NCBI RefSeq assembly: GCF_036898095.1
Contig: NC_090725.1
Span: 208,727,353 to 208,791,352, forward strand
Length of the DNA stretch: 64,000 bases
Source: Palaemon carinicauda
Lineage: Eukaryota > Arthropoda > Malacostraca > Decapoda > Palaemonidae
Reading direction: 5' to 3'
The notes below the pieces were generated by a model. That model worked only from the letters and a program-made list of their open reading frames with translations, was not told the DNA's origin and did no database searches. Shown piece after piece: positions 1-13,581 of the stretch (its first letter is position 1; each line of letters starts with the position of its first letter). The position numbers and the translations under genes are program-made.

Positions 1-327
1 CACCATTGCAGAACATGTTAAGGAAATGCAATAAAATTGTAAAAGTTATTTACAATAAATTATAATGTACATAGTCATGAAAGACTTGCTCTTGAATCTG
101 AAAGGGAATTTCAAATTATTAGTAGGCACTCGTTCCAGAGGAACGTCAGTCTATTAAAATAGAACACATCATGCTCTAGGCATGCGGCACTCATGTGACG
201 ACTATGACATTTCACCTGGGAGAAGAACAGTCTATGAAAAAGCACTAAGTGTTTTTGAAATCACTACGTATCACGCGAGGGTCAACATAGGCACCCGAGG
301 AGTTAGAGTCCCAAGTAACTCACTGTT
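1..327 (-). other. 3' flank of DIRS-like element 1 (untranslated)
   Basis: This stretch lies downstream (on the minus strand) of the tyrosine recombinase relic and is AT-rich, with no coding similarity I recognise. The small plus-strand frame across 182-385 is antisense to the recombinase tail and not credible as a gene. The 3' terminal repeat expected for a DIRS element is not visible, so it probably lies left of the window edge. Confidence 0.4.
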
Positions 328-1430
328 CTATGCAGAGTTAGGTGCAGGTTTCATAACACTACCTGCGGCTACCACAAATGTTTGACTTCGTGCACTTGTT
401 TCGCATAATGTTTGAAGAAAACACGCGAGGATTTCCAGCCTGTGAAACTCTTAAGACTCGAAATCCATACTCTGAAAGAAATTCAGAGACGATGCAACTT
501 TTCTAGGATCGTGACCGGCGGGTGAGCTGTCAGGATCCGCTCTGCGAATGAAGTAGGTGATTTTCGCTCTTAGTTGTTACAGTGACAGGTCGCTGTCCGA
601 AGTTTCTCCTTTAAAGAGTTGGCCTCCACCAAAGTCCGAAGTTCTATGAAGATAGACCTTGAGACTCTCTACTGGACATAGAGAGGCATCTTCTTTCAGG
701 GGGCATATTCTCCAAGGGCCCCATCTTTCGGTGGGTAATTCGTTTTTGGCGAGAAACGTCGGATCCGGGAAGAGGGTAAGGTCACCTGAATCTGTAAACA
801 TGATGTGGCCCTCGTCCCTTGATAATGCCACTATTTCGCTGACTCGGGCTCCTGAAGCAAGAGCAAAAAGAAAGATAACTTTCTGAGTCAGATCCTTGAG
901 AGGGCACGAATCATTGTCCAAGTTGGAGGCATACATTAGTGGTCTAGTCAAGGCCGATTTGCAAGTAGAAATCGTGTTGGCTGCCAAGCCCTGTCCGTGA
1001 AGGTGAATAAAGAAGGACATGCAAAAATCAATGGTGATTTCCGTAGGATTTTTGCCTTGACGAATGAGACCCATTTTCTCCAGGATGATTCGTATTGCCG
1101 TCGTGTGGATTCGGTCTTGTATTCCTCGAGGAAGTCTAGACTTTTCTTCAAGATCCCAAACTTTTTCTTCGCGGCTAGGGAGAGAAAATCATGAGATGAA
1201 GGTCCTTGATTTTCGATGATGAAGCGAAGACATTCGACTTCTGTACTTGCTGGGAGAGTACTGGGCCCGGGAGAGGGATCAGCGTGGGCTGCAGCTGTAG
1301 GACCAGGGGGTACCAATTGCTCCGGGGCCACTTGGGAGCCACTAGGGCCGCTGTCCCTTTGAAGGTTCTCAGCTTGGAGAGGACTTTCAGCAGAAGGTTG
1401 GTGGGAGGGAACAGGTAGATCTTGGACCAT
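328..1430 (-). pseudogene. DIRS-type tyrosine recombinase (YR), broken
   Basis: This is the integrase-equivalent of a DIRS-order retrotransposon, a phage-integrase-fold enzyme that recombines circular cDNA into the genome. The N-terminal half (1430-948) has the SAM-like region with 'YKTESTRRQYESSW'. The catalytic half (1074-577) has the first Arg in 'SGARVSE' (codon 844-846). Beyond an in-frame stop near 577, the reading continues with the H-x-x-R box 'HDPRKV' (His codon 511-513) and, in a shifted frame, 'FTGWKSSRVFF' followed by the probable nucleophile Tyr in 'KHYAK' (codon 405-407). Breaks seen are a frame change around 1000-1074, a stop at about 577, a frameshift around 440-460 and another near 375. 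The start overlaps the end of the RNase H frame, as is usual in this order. The copy is dead, but family identity is strong. Confidence 0.85.
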
Positions 1431-3132
1431 CTGTTCCAGTCCAGTGACATGGCATCCACTGCTTCTGCCTTGGGGTCCTCGGACGGGGCTACATATCGAG
1501 GAAGTTGATTATTGTCGCTCGTTGTGAAGAGATCGGTCTGAAGTTCTGGGACTTGGTGAGAGATGAAGGAGAATGATCTTGCGTCTAGAGACCATTCCGA
1601 CTCTATCGGACTTGTCCGGGATAGAGCGTCCGCCGTCACGTTGCGGGATCCTTGTAGGTGAACTGCAGACAGGTGCCATTTCTTCTTCTCTGCCAGACGG
1701 AAGATTGTCAGAAGCACCTGATTATCTGGGGCGATCTTGAGCCTTGGCGATTGAGACATCGAACTACCACCAAGTTGTCTAGGGATAGACGAATATGGAT
1801 CGAGGGAGGCGGGGAGAGTTTCTTCAGCGTTAGAAGGACCGCCATGGCCTCCAAGATGTTGATGTGAAACGTCTTGAATAGGGGAGACCATGTGCCTTGA
1901 GCCTATTTTTGGTGGGAGTGACCTCCCCAACACTCCAGCGAAGCATCCGTGTGGATGTTGAGTGATGGAGGTGGGTGTTAAAGAGGAAGGACCTTTTCAG
2001 GGCCTTTGCTTCCGACCACGGCTTGAGGAGCAGCTGAAGTCTGTTTGGGAGCCGTCTCTTGAGGTCTCTTCGAGCGATGGATGCGGAACGTCTCCAGACT
2101 CCCGCGGCATCCTTTAGCTGTGCACGTAGCACTGGGTTTGTCACTGAGGCGAACTGTAGCGAGCCTAGAACTCGTTCCTGCTGACGTCTTGAGATCCGTT
2201 TGGATTTCAGCAGTCGCTTGACAGACCCTGCTATTTCCTTCCTTTTCTTCTGGGGGATGGAAAGGCGGTGTGACTGAAGGTTCCACTGGGTTCTTAGACA
2301 TTGGAACCTTTGAGCTGGAGAGAGGCGAGATTTCTTCGCGTTTATCTTGAATCCCAGGTGTTCTAGGAACTGGGTGACTTTGTTGCAGGATTTTAAACAA
2401 TCCTCGGGCGATGGAGCCCAGGCTAGCCAGTCGTCGAGGTAGGCCATCACCTGGACGTCTCGGAGGCGCAGCTGTTGAACGATGGCATCTGCCAGCTTTG
2501 TGAAGATCCGAGTGGCCACGTTGAGGCCGAAGGGCATGGCCCTGAAGGCGTAGCTTTTCCTTTTGGAGTCGAAATCCTAGGTAGGAGGAAGCGTGGTGGT
2601 TCATTGGAATGTACCAATAGGCATCCGCCAGGTCTATGGAGACCGTGTAGGAACCCTGAGGCAGAGGGGTCCTTATCTGATGAAGAGTCAGCATCTTGAA
2701 CTTGTTGTTCGCTATGAACTTGTTGAGGGGGGATAAGTCTAGAATGACTCTGAGCTTGTCGGAGTCCTTCTTGGGGACGCAAAACAGTCTCCCTTGGAAC
2801 CTGGTTGACTTTACCCTCCTAATCACCTTCTTGTTCAAGAGATCTAGGACATATTCTTCCAGAAGGGGGGGGGGGGATTGTTGGAAGAATTACTGGAAGG
2901 TTGGGGGTGGTTGAGTCCAACTCCAGCCTAGACCCTTGTCGACGATGCTGTGTGCCCAGGGATCGAAGGTCCGACGATCCTGGAATTGGCAGAGTCTTCC
3001 TCCCACCGGAAGCACTTCATTGCTTCTGGTGTCCTGAGGGTGTACCACCTCGGCCGCTAGCTCCCTTTCCTCCTCTGCCTCTGGAGGGACGGCGAGATGC
3101 GTCTCTTGCCTGCACCTCTGCTTGAGCCTCAA
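1175..3132 (-). pseudogene. DIRS-like reverse transcriptase-RNase H (pol), frameshifted
   Basis: This is the pol of DIRS-like element 1. It starts in a frame overlapping the end of gag (3129), with the conserved lead-in 'GGRLCQFQDRRTFDPWAHSIVDKGLG' region at 3132-2890. It then breaks at a run of G residues around 2865-2876. RT fingers and palm follow at 2838-2540 ('GRLFCVPKKDS', 'RVILDLSPLNKF', 'SIDLADAYW'). A frameshift leads to the frame 2537-1830 with 'MPFGLN' and the catalytic 'YLDDWL' (2441 downward). The RNase H/connection is in a third frame (1933-1175), ending in the hallmark 'VTADALSRTSP', then 'LPRYVAPSEDP' and a proline-rich linker that typically precedes YR in this order. No DAM-type methyltransferase domain is apparent. 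Several frameshifts make it non-functional. Confidence 0.88.
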
Positions 3133-4964
3133 CCTTTGGGACGAAAGGTAGTCGTCTGTTGCTCAAAGGCAGGGGTGAAAACCGGTGATTGGGGCAAGAC
3201 CGGTTGGGTGACCAGCTGAAAGGTCTGTTGTGGCTGAGCAGCCACTTGGGGAGTAGCGGGTCCCGGAAACTGCCGTCTCTGTTGACGTTGTTGGGGTTTC
3301 CTCTTAGGTTGAGGGCCGTCGTCCTGAGAGGATTTCCTTTTCTTCGACATGCCCCACTTGTGAAGAAGGTTCCTGTTCTCCGTGGCGGCCTTGTCGGTAA
3401 TCTCTTTCACCAGATCAGAGGGAAAGAGGTGCTTACCCCAGATGTTGGAGGAAATCAGCCTCCGGGGTTCATGTCTCACTGTGGCACTTGAGAACACGAA
3501 TTCACGACAGGCTCTCCGAGCCTTCATGAAGCTGTGTAAGTCCTTGACTACAGTCGCCAGATGCGTCTTGGCGAGCACCATGTAGTGGTCGGGGACTCTA
3601 GTGTCACCGGCCATGACGTCAAGCTGGACCTGGAGGGACATGGATGCGGCAAGCCTTTCTTTCGTATCTTGTTCCCGACGAAGGAGGTGGTCATTAAGTT
3701 TCGGGAGGTCTCCGTTAAACTGACGTCCAGCAACGTCAGGATCTAGTTTTCCCACCACGAAGGTATTTTGGACATCCTTCCAGTGTCGAGCATCGGGGGG
3801 AGTGACCAAGGAGAAGGGTCTGCACTCCTCCAGTGCAGGGCAAGGTTTCCCTTCTTCCACTGCCCTGTGTACCGCTGCGAAGGCCTTTTCCATGAAGGGG
3901 AGGATCGCATCATCAGGTGCGACGTAGGTAGGGTGCTTCTTGCTCAACGCCGGAAGCTTTGAGCAGGTAAAACCCCTACTTTTAAGGGTGTTGGCCATCA
4001 TAGCCTGGGCCTTCGGGAGATCGAACACTATCACCTCCTTAGGTTCGGTCTCTTCTTTAGAGGCAGGTTCGGATCGAAGCCGGACGTAACAGTCCGGGTA
4101 AGCCTCAAAACTTGGGAAGAATTCCACTTCTTCCAGGACAACCGAGCCGACCTTCTCACTGATGAAGATCCTGCCCGTTGCGATCGGCATATGCTCGGCA
4201 TACCTCCAGGGGTTGGCGTGCAAGCATGCAGGGAGGTCCTTAACCGAATTCCTTTTCGGCTCCTTGGAACTTCCCATGGTCCTGATGTATTCGTGTGTCT
4301 CACGGAGTTTCTTGTCCATGATGGCTTCGAGCGTCCGAAACATCTCCTGGGCGCTGGTTGGGATGGGGTCCGGGGTGGCGGAGGTAGACGGGAGTGATAC
4401 TTCCGTCGGTGTAGGAGTTGGGGTGGTGGTGGAAGGCGGAGCGACCTCTTGCTCCGACCCAGCGTATTCCACTTGGTCCTACTCATAGTCCAATTCTTCG
4501 GCCATGAGGTTCCTCTCCGTTGTCTCCGACACTTCCGACATACATTCCGCGTTGTCGGTATCCAGGCGACACTCGTGCATGGACTGAGCCATGACAACAT
4601 CGGGTTCCACCGTGATCTGGACGGTGGGGATCTGATCCTGTGGGACCACAGAGTCTGGGGATGCCTTTGGGAACAGTAAGGCCCTCAAGTCTTCGGTGGC
4701 AAGGTACAGTCCAGTGGCGTTCTTCTGGAAGCCACGCACCCATTTGCGTAGCTTCTCTCGAGAAGCGTCCCTAACCTCCGCTGAGGGAGGGTTATTGAAC
4801 GCCTCGACCAGGCATTCCTGGTAGACCGTACAGTTCAGTGGGTCCCAGAACTTCAGATCACCTTTTTTGTTTGCACAAGGGGCGTGAGTCCTACACGCCG
4901 TGTGCCCATAAAAGTGCGGGCGCTTCACTCCACAGAAGCCATGGTCGCACTTCACGTACTCCTC
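3129..4964 (-). pseudogene. DIRS-like gag, one in-frame stop
   Basis: This is the putative capsid protein of element 1. The N-terminal part (4955-4482, about 158 aa) has a Cys/His cluster 'GHTACRTHAPC' followed by 'FWDPLNC', then a 'LRKWVRGF' block. A TAG at 4479-4481 interrupts the frame, which resumes in the same frame through 3129. The main body includes 'NPWRYAEHMP', 'YPDCYVRL', 'WKDVQNTFVVGKLDPD', 'RRACREFVF', 'VRHEPRRL' and a basic Gln-rich tail. The same blocks recur in the gags at 26115-28444 and 41965-43854, which confirms homology. No ATG opens the frame: the upstream in-frame stretch reaches TGA without one. A pyrimidine tract plus AG (acceptor at 4965-4966) immediately precedes the coding sequence, so the start codon may come from an upstream spliced exon. 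I assign the capsid role from position and conservation only. Confidence 0.8.
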
Positions 4965-7326
4965 CTGTAAGAGAAAGAGGACATGAGTATGGGGGAGTCA
5001 TAAGGATGACTTCTATTTTAAGGTTAAGTATTAAGTGATTAATCTTTAACCTAATATTCAGTGGTAGAAATACTGTGACGTTCAGAGAGTGGGCGGAAAA
5101 GAAGGAGATAGACACATCCTCCGTGTAACCCGCCCAGCCGGTTACCGTAACCTTATCCGTAGGCAATTTGTTGTGACCGAGGACACAGCACAGAATTCAG
5201 CATGGCATGCCGTGAAGGCAGTGGGAATTCTAGTAGGGATTGCCAAGGATATAGAACTGGGACTGAGGCCACTCAGACCCAAGGATTGGGAACGTAGAAG
5301 ATCCCATAGGGTAACGGTTTCCGGTAACCGGCCGTGCTAAGATACACGTAGCATGCTGGAAATCTGTGATATGCAAGAAGACAGCATGGTTACTAATGGA
5401 ACGGTAAGGCAATACCTATCCATTATGTAATCAAACCATCTGGTTGCGATGTAGGGCTATCAGCATCAGATGATAGCTAGTAGAAGGGGGTGCAAGTCGC
5501 CTTGACGCCTCCGGAAGGCCCCGGCAGACCGCCGGAACGCCGGAGGCCGCTCCAGCAGAGTTTCTGGCATTAGGGAAGACAATATAGAAGTCAAGAGTAA
5601 TACCAGGGTGGCGGCCGCCAGCACAGCGGCGGACCGCCGGCGGGGAGCGGCGGCTCCGGCAGCCGGAGGTTGCCGGATTGGTGACAGGAACAAGGATGGT
5701 TATAGCAGAACCGGACTGCCGGCAGCGGATGCCGGCACTCCGGGGGCCGGCCGGTGGACGGACGACTGAAGCTATGAGGAAGAGGGAAGGCCATCGGCTA
5801 GGCGCCGGCGGCAGGCGGCAGTCCCCCGGCACACGGAGGACTGACGGCCCAGAGGGCAAGGGGTAAGTCACCAAGGTAGGAGGTGGGTATCACCGACAGT
5901 AGAGGCGGCAAGGGACCGGCACCAGGATAGTGAAAGAGACAGAAGGGGGGGATGTAGGGGTCCGGCCACGGACCCCAAGGCATCCCACCTGAGTGGGTGT
6001 ACCCATGATAGAGGCTAGCCCTATCACCCAGAAGCAGGGGCCGCAGAGGACCGGGAGCTAAGGGAGCCCAAGGGAGGGCAGGGAACACCCAAGGGGGGGG
6101 AGAACCCCTGTAGACAGAATGCATCCAGTGGTTAACCCCATAGGACACTATGAAGGGTATATGTACCAGAGCGGACTGCACACAGGAGCTCAAGGTAGCC
6201 CTATCACTCCACCTTAAGGAGGAGTTGTAGGACAGGGGACAGATGGGTATAGACCAACCTAAGTATAGGCTAGGCCATACAAGAGATAGGTGGGGAGGGG
6301 AGAAGAGAAGGGTCTTCTGTGGAGGAGGTTCTGTACCAGAGCGGCCACCAAGGAAGGGAGGACACTCCCTAGCCTAAGGTAAGGTAGCCTGTCTGAAAAC
6401 GGTGCATGGGTATCGTTTCAGCAAGGTACAGAACTAACCCCTCCAAAACCTAACCTAGAGCAGGGATGTTACACCCTGAACTAGGAAGGATGGAAGACGT
6501 ATCGCTATTGCAGGGAAGGTCGGAGACCTAGCCCCAGCAATAGAGGAAGGACTAGCCGTTCCTCATTCTCGGACGCAACCCTAAGGGGGGATCATTCCCT
6601 TAGGGAGGACAGAGAAGCAATAAAATACTCTGATATGAGCTTGATCCCCTTACGTGGTAGGGGGAGCAAGGCTACACAGAGGGGATGCCCTAAGGCAGGG
6701 GATGAAGGAAGCATATAGGGGTCCTACTTGTAGGTTAGGTTAGAAAGACACACTATCTAACCTGTCCCTTATATGGTCCCTGAAGGCGAAAACACTTGCA
6801 TCACAGTCAATAGTATTGTAAAATAATGCCACTATCTTCATAAATAAACCTAGGATCACTGATAAATATCATGCATGAACACTGATATAGGCGCTCTGGC
6901 CTAGGGCTATACTAGCCAACTGGTATGGGGTCAGTTGATGACCGATAATAAAGCGTCAAAACACGATATAAAAGTTCCTAGCTATGAAGACTAAATAACT
7001 AATAGTATCGATTAGTTAATGAGGCCGGAAAACGCTGTTGAGGCTATCTAAATAAGGCATGTAAAGCAACAGCGACGCCATAAAATGGCCGGTCCGGTCG
7101 AGGCACAGCTCTGCCACAAAACATCAAATATATCGAAAAGTAAAAGTTACTTTACAGTCAGAGCTTATTTAAACAATACTGGAACCTTGTACTCAACTTT
7201 CCAGAAGAAGGCGAGGCCGAGGGTAGAGACATGGCTAAGATGCAAGTCGATAAAGATCACACAGGGAAAAGTCCGACTAGTAAGGCGAGCTACTAAATGA
7301 AGGATGGGGACAGACGTGACGTCATT
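4965..7326 (-). other. Long 5' leader of DIRS-like element 1
   Basis: About 2.4 kb between the terminal repeat and gag with no convincing gene. It includes a strongly GC-rich section (about 5500-5850) full of GCCGG/CCGGC words and several purine-rich stretches. The other DIRS copies here (24360-26099 and 36850-39360) also have long non-coding leaders before gag. The reading frames at 5431-6193 are low-complexity Pro/Arg-rich products of the GC tract and are not annotated. Confidence 0.6.
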
Positions 7327-8630
<1,304 letters not shown>

Positions 8631-9152
8631 TGGAACCTCTACATACGAATTTAATCCGTTTCAGAACCAACTTCGGATGTAGAAATTGTTCGGATGTCGA
8701 AACGAATTTTCCCATAAGAATACATTGAAATAGGATTAATCCGTGGTTGAGCCCAAAAACCTAGGATAACTTCTTAATAAATTACTACACATAATTTTCC
8801 CATGAGAATAATGAACACTAAATTAGATAATAGACATGTAAATAAGAAGAATAGACATGTAAATAAGAAGAATTAGCAAAAAATGATAAATAAGAAACGG
8901 GTTTTTAGCGTCACTTTACCTTAGAAACTCCGGCGCAGGTGTTGTTCGTCTTCACTACGCAGAGAGGAGAGAGGAGACGGACGGACGGCGAGGAGGTAGA
9001 GAGGTTAACTACGATAAACGTAACACTACCGTAACTTATTCTAACTTACACTAAGTGAACTTTAACATAACTTAGCTTATTTTTTTTTAATTTTTATATT
9101 TTATATTTTTTTTTTTACATTTTCTTTTTTTCTTTTTGATGATTACGTAATT

Positions 9153-9780
9153 TTAATCACTATCACTTACATTTAAAATTGACTGAATTTCTTTTGCTTC
9201 ACTCTTTTCCGTTTTCTGTGTTTCACTTTCTTCCTCTTCACTCTTTGCCGTTTTCTTCGGTTCACTTACATTCTCTTCATCGCGAGTTCGCTTCGCAGTT
9301 TTTTTAAAGAAAGCATCGATAGATAATTGCTTGGTACGGCATTTCAGAATGTTTCGAAAGTGAGTTAGGCAAACATCATCGAATTGAGAAACTACACGAC
9401 AAACCTGCAATTTCTTTGGATGGTATTTGTCGATGAAGTCGACCACGTTTTGATATTTTCCTAACACCTCTTTTATTTGCGCTGAACCTAACACATGTTC
9501 TACCTCCTCGCTCTCTTCCTCGTCATCACTCATGTGCTCCGACATAGCATGGAGTTCCTTGAGCTCATCCGTCGTCAGTTCGTCGTGATGTTCGGCGACG
9601 AGTTCCGTAACGTCATCTGCGTTGACCTCCAGACCCATGGACTTGCCAAGGGAGACGATTTCCTCTACGGCTTCCGCTGCACCGACCACGGGATCAGGTT
9701 CGGGGTCAAAACCCTCGAAATCTCGGGGAGAAACTGCATCAGGCCACAGCTTCTTCCATGCAGAATTGAGGGTCCGTCAA
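9153..9780 (-). pseudogene. Tigger-like transposase, acidic C-terminal part
   Basis: Continuation of the element A transposase in a different frame. The best open part is 9689-9153 (178 aa), with 'EEIVSLGKSMGLEVNADDVTEL' matching the tail of the Tigger B transposase (20399 onward). An acidic stretch, 'SIDAFFKK' and a Lys/Glu-rich end follow. The tail of these proteins is variable and not catalytic. Confidence 0.75.
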
Positions 9781-9849
9781 GTTAATCCCACCCAAGCCTG
9801 ATCTATGATCTTCAAGCAGTGCACGATGTTGAAGTGGCCCCTCCAAAAT

Positions 9850-11010
9850 TCACGCAAAGTTAAGTTGGTGTTTTTGTGTGACATTAAAGCACTGCTTGAA
9901 TAAGTGCTTGGTGTACAGCTTCTTAAAATTAGAGATGACTTGCTGGTCCATGGGCTGGAGGATAGAGGTGGTATTTGGTGGAAGATACAGCACCTTTATG
10001 AACTTGAATTCATCGAAGATATCATCTTCAAGTCCGGGGGGGTGAGCGGGTGCATTGTCAAGGCATAGCAGGCGATTTAAAGGCAATTTCTGCTCATGAA
10101 GATACTTCTTCACAGAAGGACCGAAAACTTGGTTTACCCATTGCACAAAGAATTGCCTAGTGACCCAGGCCTTCGAGTTGGATCGCCAGAAAACATGAAG
10201 CTGATCCTTATCGATGTTGTGTGCTTTAAAGGCCCTAGGGTTCTCCGAATGGTAAACAAGCAAGGGCTTGACTTTAAAGTCCCCGCTAGCGTTGGCACAT
10301 AGAGCAAGAGTCAACCGATCCTTCATTGGCTTATGCCCAGGCAATTTCTTCTCTTCGGCAGTGATGTAGGTTCGACTGGGCATCTTCTTCCAAAACAGCC
10401 CGGTTTCATCACAATTGAACACCTGCTGCTCTACGTAGCCTTCTTCCTTTACGATATTTTCGAAGTTCTTAACAAAGTCAGCTGCAGCCTTTGTGTCCGC
10501 ACTAGCAGCCTCTCCGTGGCGAACAACTGAATGAATTCCGGACCGTTTCTTAAATTTCTCGAACCAGCCACGAGATGCCTTGAAATCATCTGAGGAAGGC
10601 TCGGTTGAACTCTCCCCAGCATCACCCCCAGAGCTCTCCTCCTTCAAGTCCGTAAAGATGGCGTGCGCCTTCTCGCAGATAACGGTTTCGGTGATGGTGT
10701 CGCCAACGATCTCTCTATCCTTAATCCACACTAGTAGAAGTCGTTCCATCTCTTCTATGATAGGGGTACGGCGTTTGGAAATTATAGTGATCCCCTTAGA
10801 AGGTTTCACTGCTTTAATAGCTTCCTTCTGTTTAAGGATTGTCGAGATCGTCGACATATTACGGCCATAATGTTTAGCAAGTTCACTCACGCGGATGCCA
10901 CGCTCATGTTTTTCAATAATTTCCTGCTTAATTTCTATAGAAAGCATTTCCTTCTTCCTTTTCTCACCACTACCACTACCACTGGCAAAACTAAGCCTCT
11001 TGGGACCCAT
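9850..11010 (-). pseudogene. Tigger-like transposase, N-terminal and DDE portion
   Basis: Transposase of element A, 386 residues in frame. Residues 1-60 form a CENP-B/psq-type helix-turn-helix ('KQEIIEKHERGIRVSELAKHYG'), followed by a CENP-B HTH region to about residue 165. The DDE catalytic core shows the first Asp in 'NCDETGLFWKK', the second in 'LCLDNAPAHPP' and the third region in 'LPPNTTSILQPMDQ'. The frame ends after 'FNVTQKHQLNFA'. The copy on the plus strand at 19340-20344 continues with 'LREFWR', which here lies in another frame, so a small indel cut the protein. The C-terminal part continues at 9153-9780. It cuts and pastes its own element, and this copy is probably inactive. Confidence 0.9.
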
Positions 11011-11451
11011 ACTTTACGTAAATTATCGTTAATGGATGCACGTAAAAAATCACGATTAAATCACAGTTAATATCAGAACGCACAGAGCACAACCGCAAGA
11101 AGCCGACGAGAACAGAGGACTGACCCAAGCCGCGCTAATTGAGCGTCCCTCTGAGGTCGATGTGCTGCCTTCTATCGGCGGAAATAAAAAACACTTCAGG
11201 CGCTATGAGCACCGACTACGCGTACGAGTATTGTTTACTTCAGGTGTCGAAAAAAACATTCGGGTGTAGAGTCGGAACGTGTTCGAATTGTACTTCGTGT
11301 GTCGAAAAATTCGGATACAACCGGTACGACGAAAATTGCTACTTCGTGTGTCGAAATAAAATTCGGGTGTAGAGTCAAATATTTGCTCGAATTTTACTTC
11401 GGATATTGGAAAATTCGGATGTAGATACGTTCGGATGTAGAGGTTTCACTG

Positions 11452-13288
11452 TATATATAATTTCCTCCTACGCCTATTAACGCAAAGGGCCTTGGCTAGA
11501 TTCTGCCAGTTGTCTCTATCTTGAGTTTTTAATTGAATACTTCTCCAGTTATAATCTCCTACTTCGTGCTTCATAGTCCTCAGCCATGTAGGCCTGGGTC
11601 TTCCAACTCTTCTAGTGCCTTGTGGAGCCTAACTGAACGTGTTTAATGAACTAATCTCGCTTGAGAAATGCCAAGAGCATGCCCAAACCATTTCCATTTA
11701 CCCCTCATCATGATCTGATTTCATCAACATAAGGCACTCGAGTAATCTCTCTTATAGTTTCAGGTCTAATCCTGCTGTGCCATTCAACTCCCAATATCCT
11801 TTTTAGGGCTTTGTTCTCAAATCTACTAAATCTATTGGAGATTGTTTCATTGTCATACCATGACTCATGTCCATAAAGTAACACCGATTTCACTAAACTG
11901 ATATATAGTCCTATTTTTATATGTAATTTCAGGCTAAATGATTTCCAAATTTACTAGCTAGCCATTGTCTGATTTGCTTTTTTCAATCCTTTACTAAACT
12001 CTAATTCTAAAAGACCCTGTATTGGAAATCATAGTCCCTAAATACTTAAATGATTCTACCTTATTTATCCTTTCTCCTTCCAATGATATTTTCAACTTCC
12101 ATTGCGTACTCTGTTCTCATCATCTCTGTCTTCCTTCTATTTATCTTCAGCCCAACCTCGTGTGATATTTCAAGCATTCTTGTAAGCAAGCATTGCAAAT
12201 ACTTTGGTGTTCTACTAACAAAAACAACATCAGCAGCATACTCTAGGTCTGCTAAATTCCAATCACTAATCCAGTCCAATCCTCCTCCACCATCTCTGAC
12301 AGTTCTACGCATTACAAAATCCATGAGGAGGATAAACAACATAAGTGACAACACATTCCCTTGGAGTACTCCGCTGTTCACTGGAAATTTATTTGATAAG
12401 ACTCCATTAACATTAACTTTGTACTTGCTATGCTCATGAACAGACTCAATCAAATATACATATTTATGAGGAATTCCTTAATAACACATGACTCTCCACA
12501 AAATTGGCCGGTGCACACTATCAAAGGCTTTTTCATAGTCCAAATAGGCCATCAAAAGGGGATTTCTATATTCTACGTATTGCTGTACAACATGTCTCAA
12601 AATGAAATTTTTTTCAGGCAACTTACCTTTTTGAAATCCTGCTTGTTCCTCTCTCAGCTTTTCATCAATATTTCTCTCCAATCTCTTTAGAATAAGCATA
12701 CTATTTAATTTCATAACTGACGTAAGTATTATGCCTCTGTAAGTATTGGAATCAGTTAGGTCTCCTTTCTTTGCCATTTTTACCAACATTCCTAACGACC
12801 ATTCATCAATTTTTGCCTCTGCATGCCACATTCTACAAAATAATCATGTAAATAGTCTGGGAGTCACTTCATTTTCAGCCAGTATCATCTTAGCAGTTAT
12901 TCAATCGTATCCCGGGGCTTTCATCTCTTTAGTTTTTTTAGGATAGCTTCAACTTCAAACACACTGAATTCATTCATGGGTACATCAAGGTCTTCATCAG
13001 CTTCAGGTGTATCAATCAAATTATTCCCTTCATATCTCTTATTCATAACCTCACTAAAGTGTTCCATCCAATGTTGTCTTTCTTCATCTTCTGTTACTAT
13101 AGCAGAGCCATCTGTCTTTTTGATGGGTATATGTTTCTTCTTCTTTGCCCTAGTCGAGATTTCATAAATAATTCTATAAGTAATTCTTACACCATAGCCA
13201 CTCCCTGAATGCATAGCCTTGTCTGCCTCATCTGCTTTCCTTTCTAGATATGCTCTCCAGTCATTCCTGTCTTTTCTTTTGACCTTAC
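11452..13288 (-). mobile_element. RTE-like LINE copy 1, RT part and 3' end
   Basis: Reverse transcriptase region of a non-LTR retrotransposon on the minus strand, degraded into several frames. Recognisable in order are a pre-RT linker ('QHWMEHFSEVMN', 13080), 'YRGIILTSVMK' and 'REEQAGFQKGK' (12750-12600), 'YLDYEKAFDSV' (12540), 'GVLQGNVLS' (12350), the degraded catalytic box 'LEYAADVVFV' (12230; the usual DD is AD) and the C-terminal 'SVLLYGHESWYDNE' to 'WLRTMK' region (11890-11570). The 3' end is 'AGGAGGAAAT', directly against TA repeats. RTE assignment rests on the single EN-RT layout and the CFDP2/BovB-like endonuclease upstream. The copy is interrupted by the Gypsy element at 13289. Confidence 0.8.
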
Positions 13289-13543
13289 TGTGACGAAGCC
13301 GAGAGAGGGTTGTGAACTCAAAGGCAAGATGCAATCAACTGAGTTGTATTATTAAGAAACACTCTCCTTTATATACAAAACCTCAAGGCAACAGGACATA
13401 ACCTGTTCGAGAGACAGACAATGTTACAGAGCAAAACGGAGACATGATCATTCAGGTTCTTTTTAGTGCGAGGGAAGAGCGCAGATACAAGCATAATATA
13501 TACAAACTAATTATGTACAATTGTGTGACACATGGTTGGTACA
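13289..13543 (-). repeat. Gypsy 3' LTR
   Basis: 255 bp, TG...CA boundaries, about 97% identical by eye to the LTR at 17476-17728. Differences include AAGCC/GAGCC, AAGATG/AGGATG and a two-base indel in the ACATAACC/ACAACC stretch. Confidence 0.95.
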
Positions 13544-13564
13544 TGGCTCCCCCCCCCCCTAAAA
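13544..13564 (-). other. Gypsy polypurine tract
   Basis: On the minus strand a purine run (A4, then about 12 G, AG) lies directly upstream of the 3' LTR. This is the expected position of the plus-strand primer for LTR-element replication. Confidence 0.75.
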
Positions 13565-13581
13565 ATGACATACTGTACATG

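Noticed and set aside
182..385. 67-residue plus-strand frame at the left edge
   Set aside because: Antisense to the tail of the DIRS recombinase. No similarity.
3189..4679. Long plus-strand frames across the DIRS gag
   Set aside because: Shadows of the minus-strand gag, whose identity is supported by two other copies.
5431..6193. Overlapping Pro/Arg/Gly-rich frames in the GC-rich leader
   Set aside because: Composition follows the CCGGC repeats. No domain, and homologous leaders do not keep the frames.
11139..11372. 77-residue plus-strand frame with several Cys
   Set aside because: It lies in the subterminal repeats of Tigger A. The cysteines come from repeated TTCGTGTGTCGAAA-like words.
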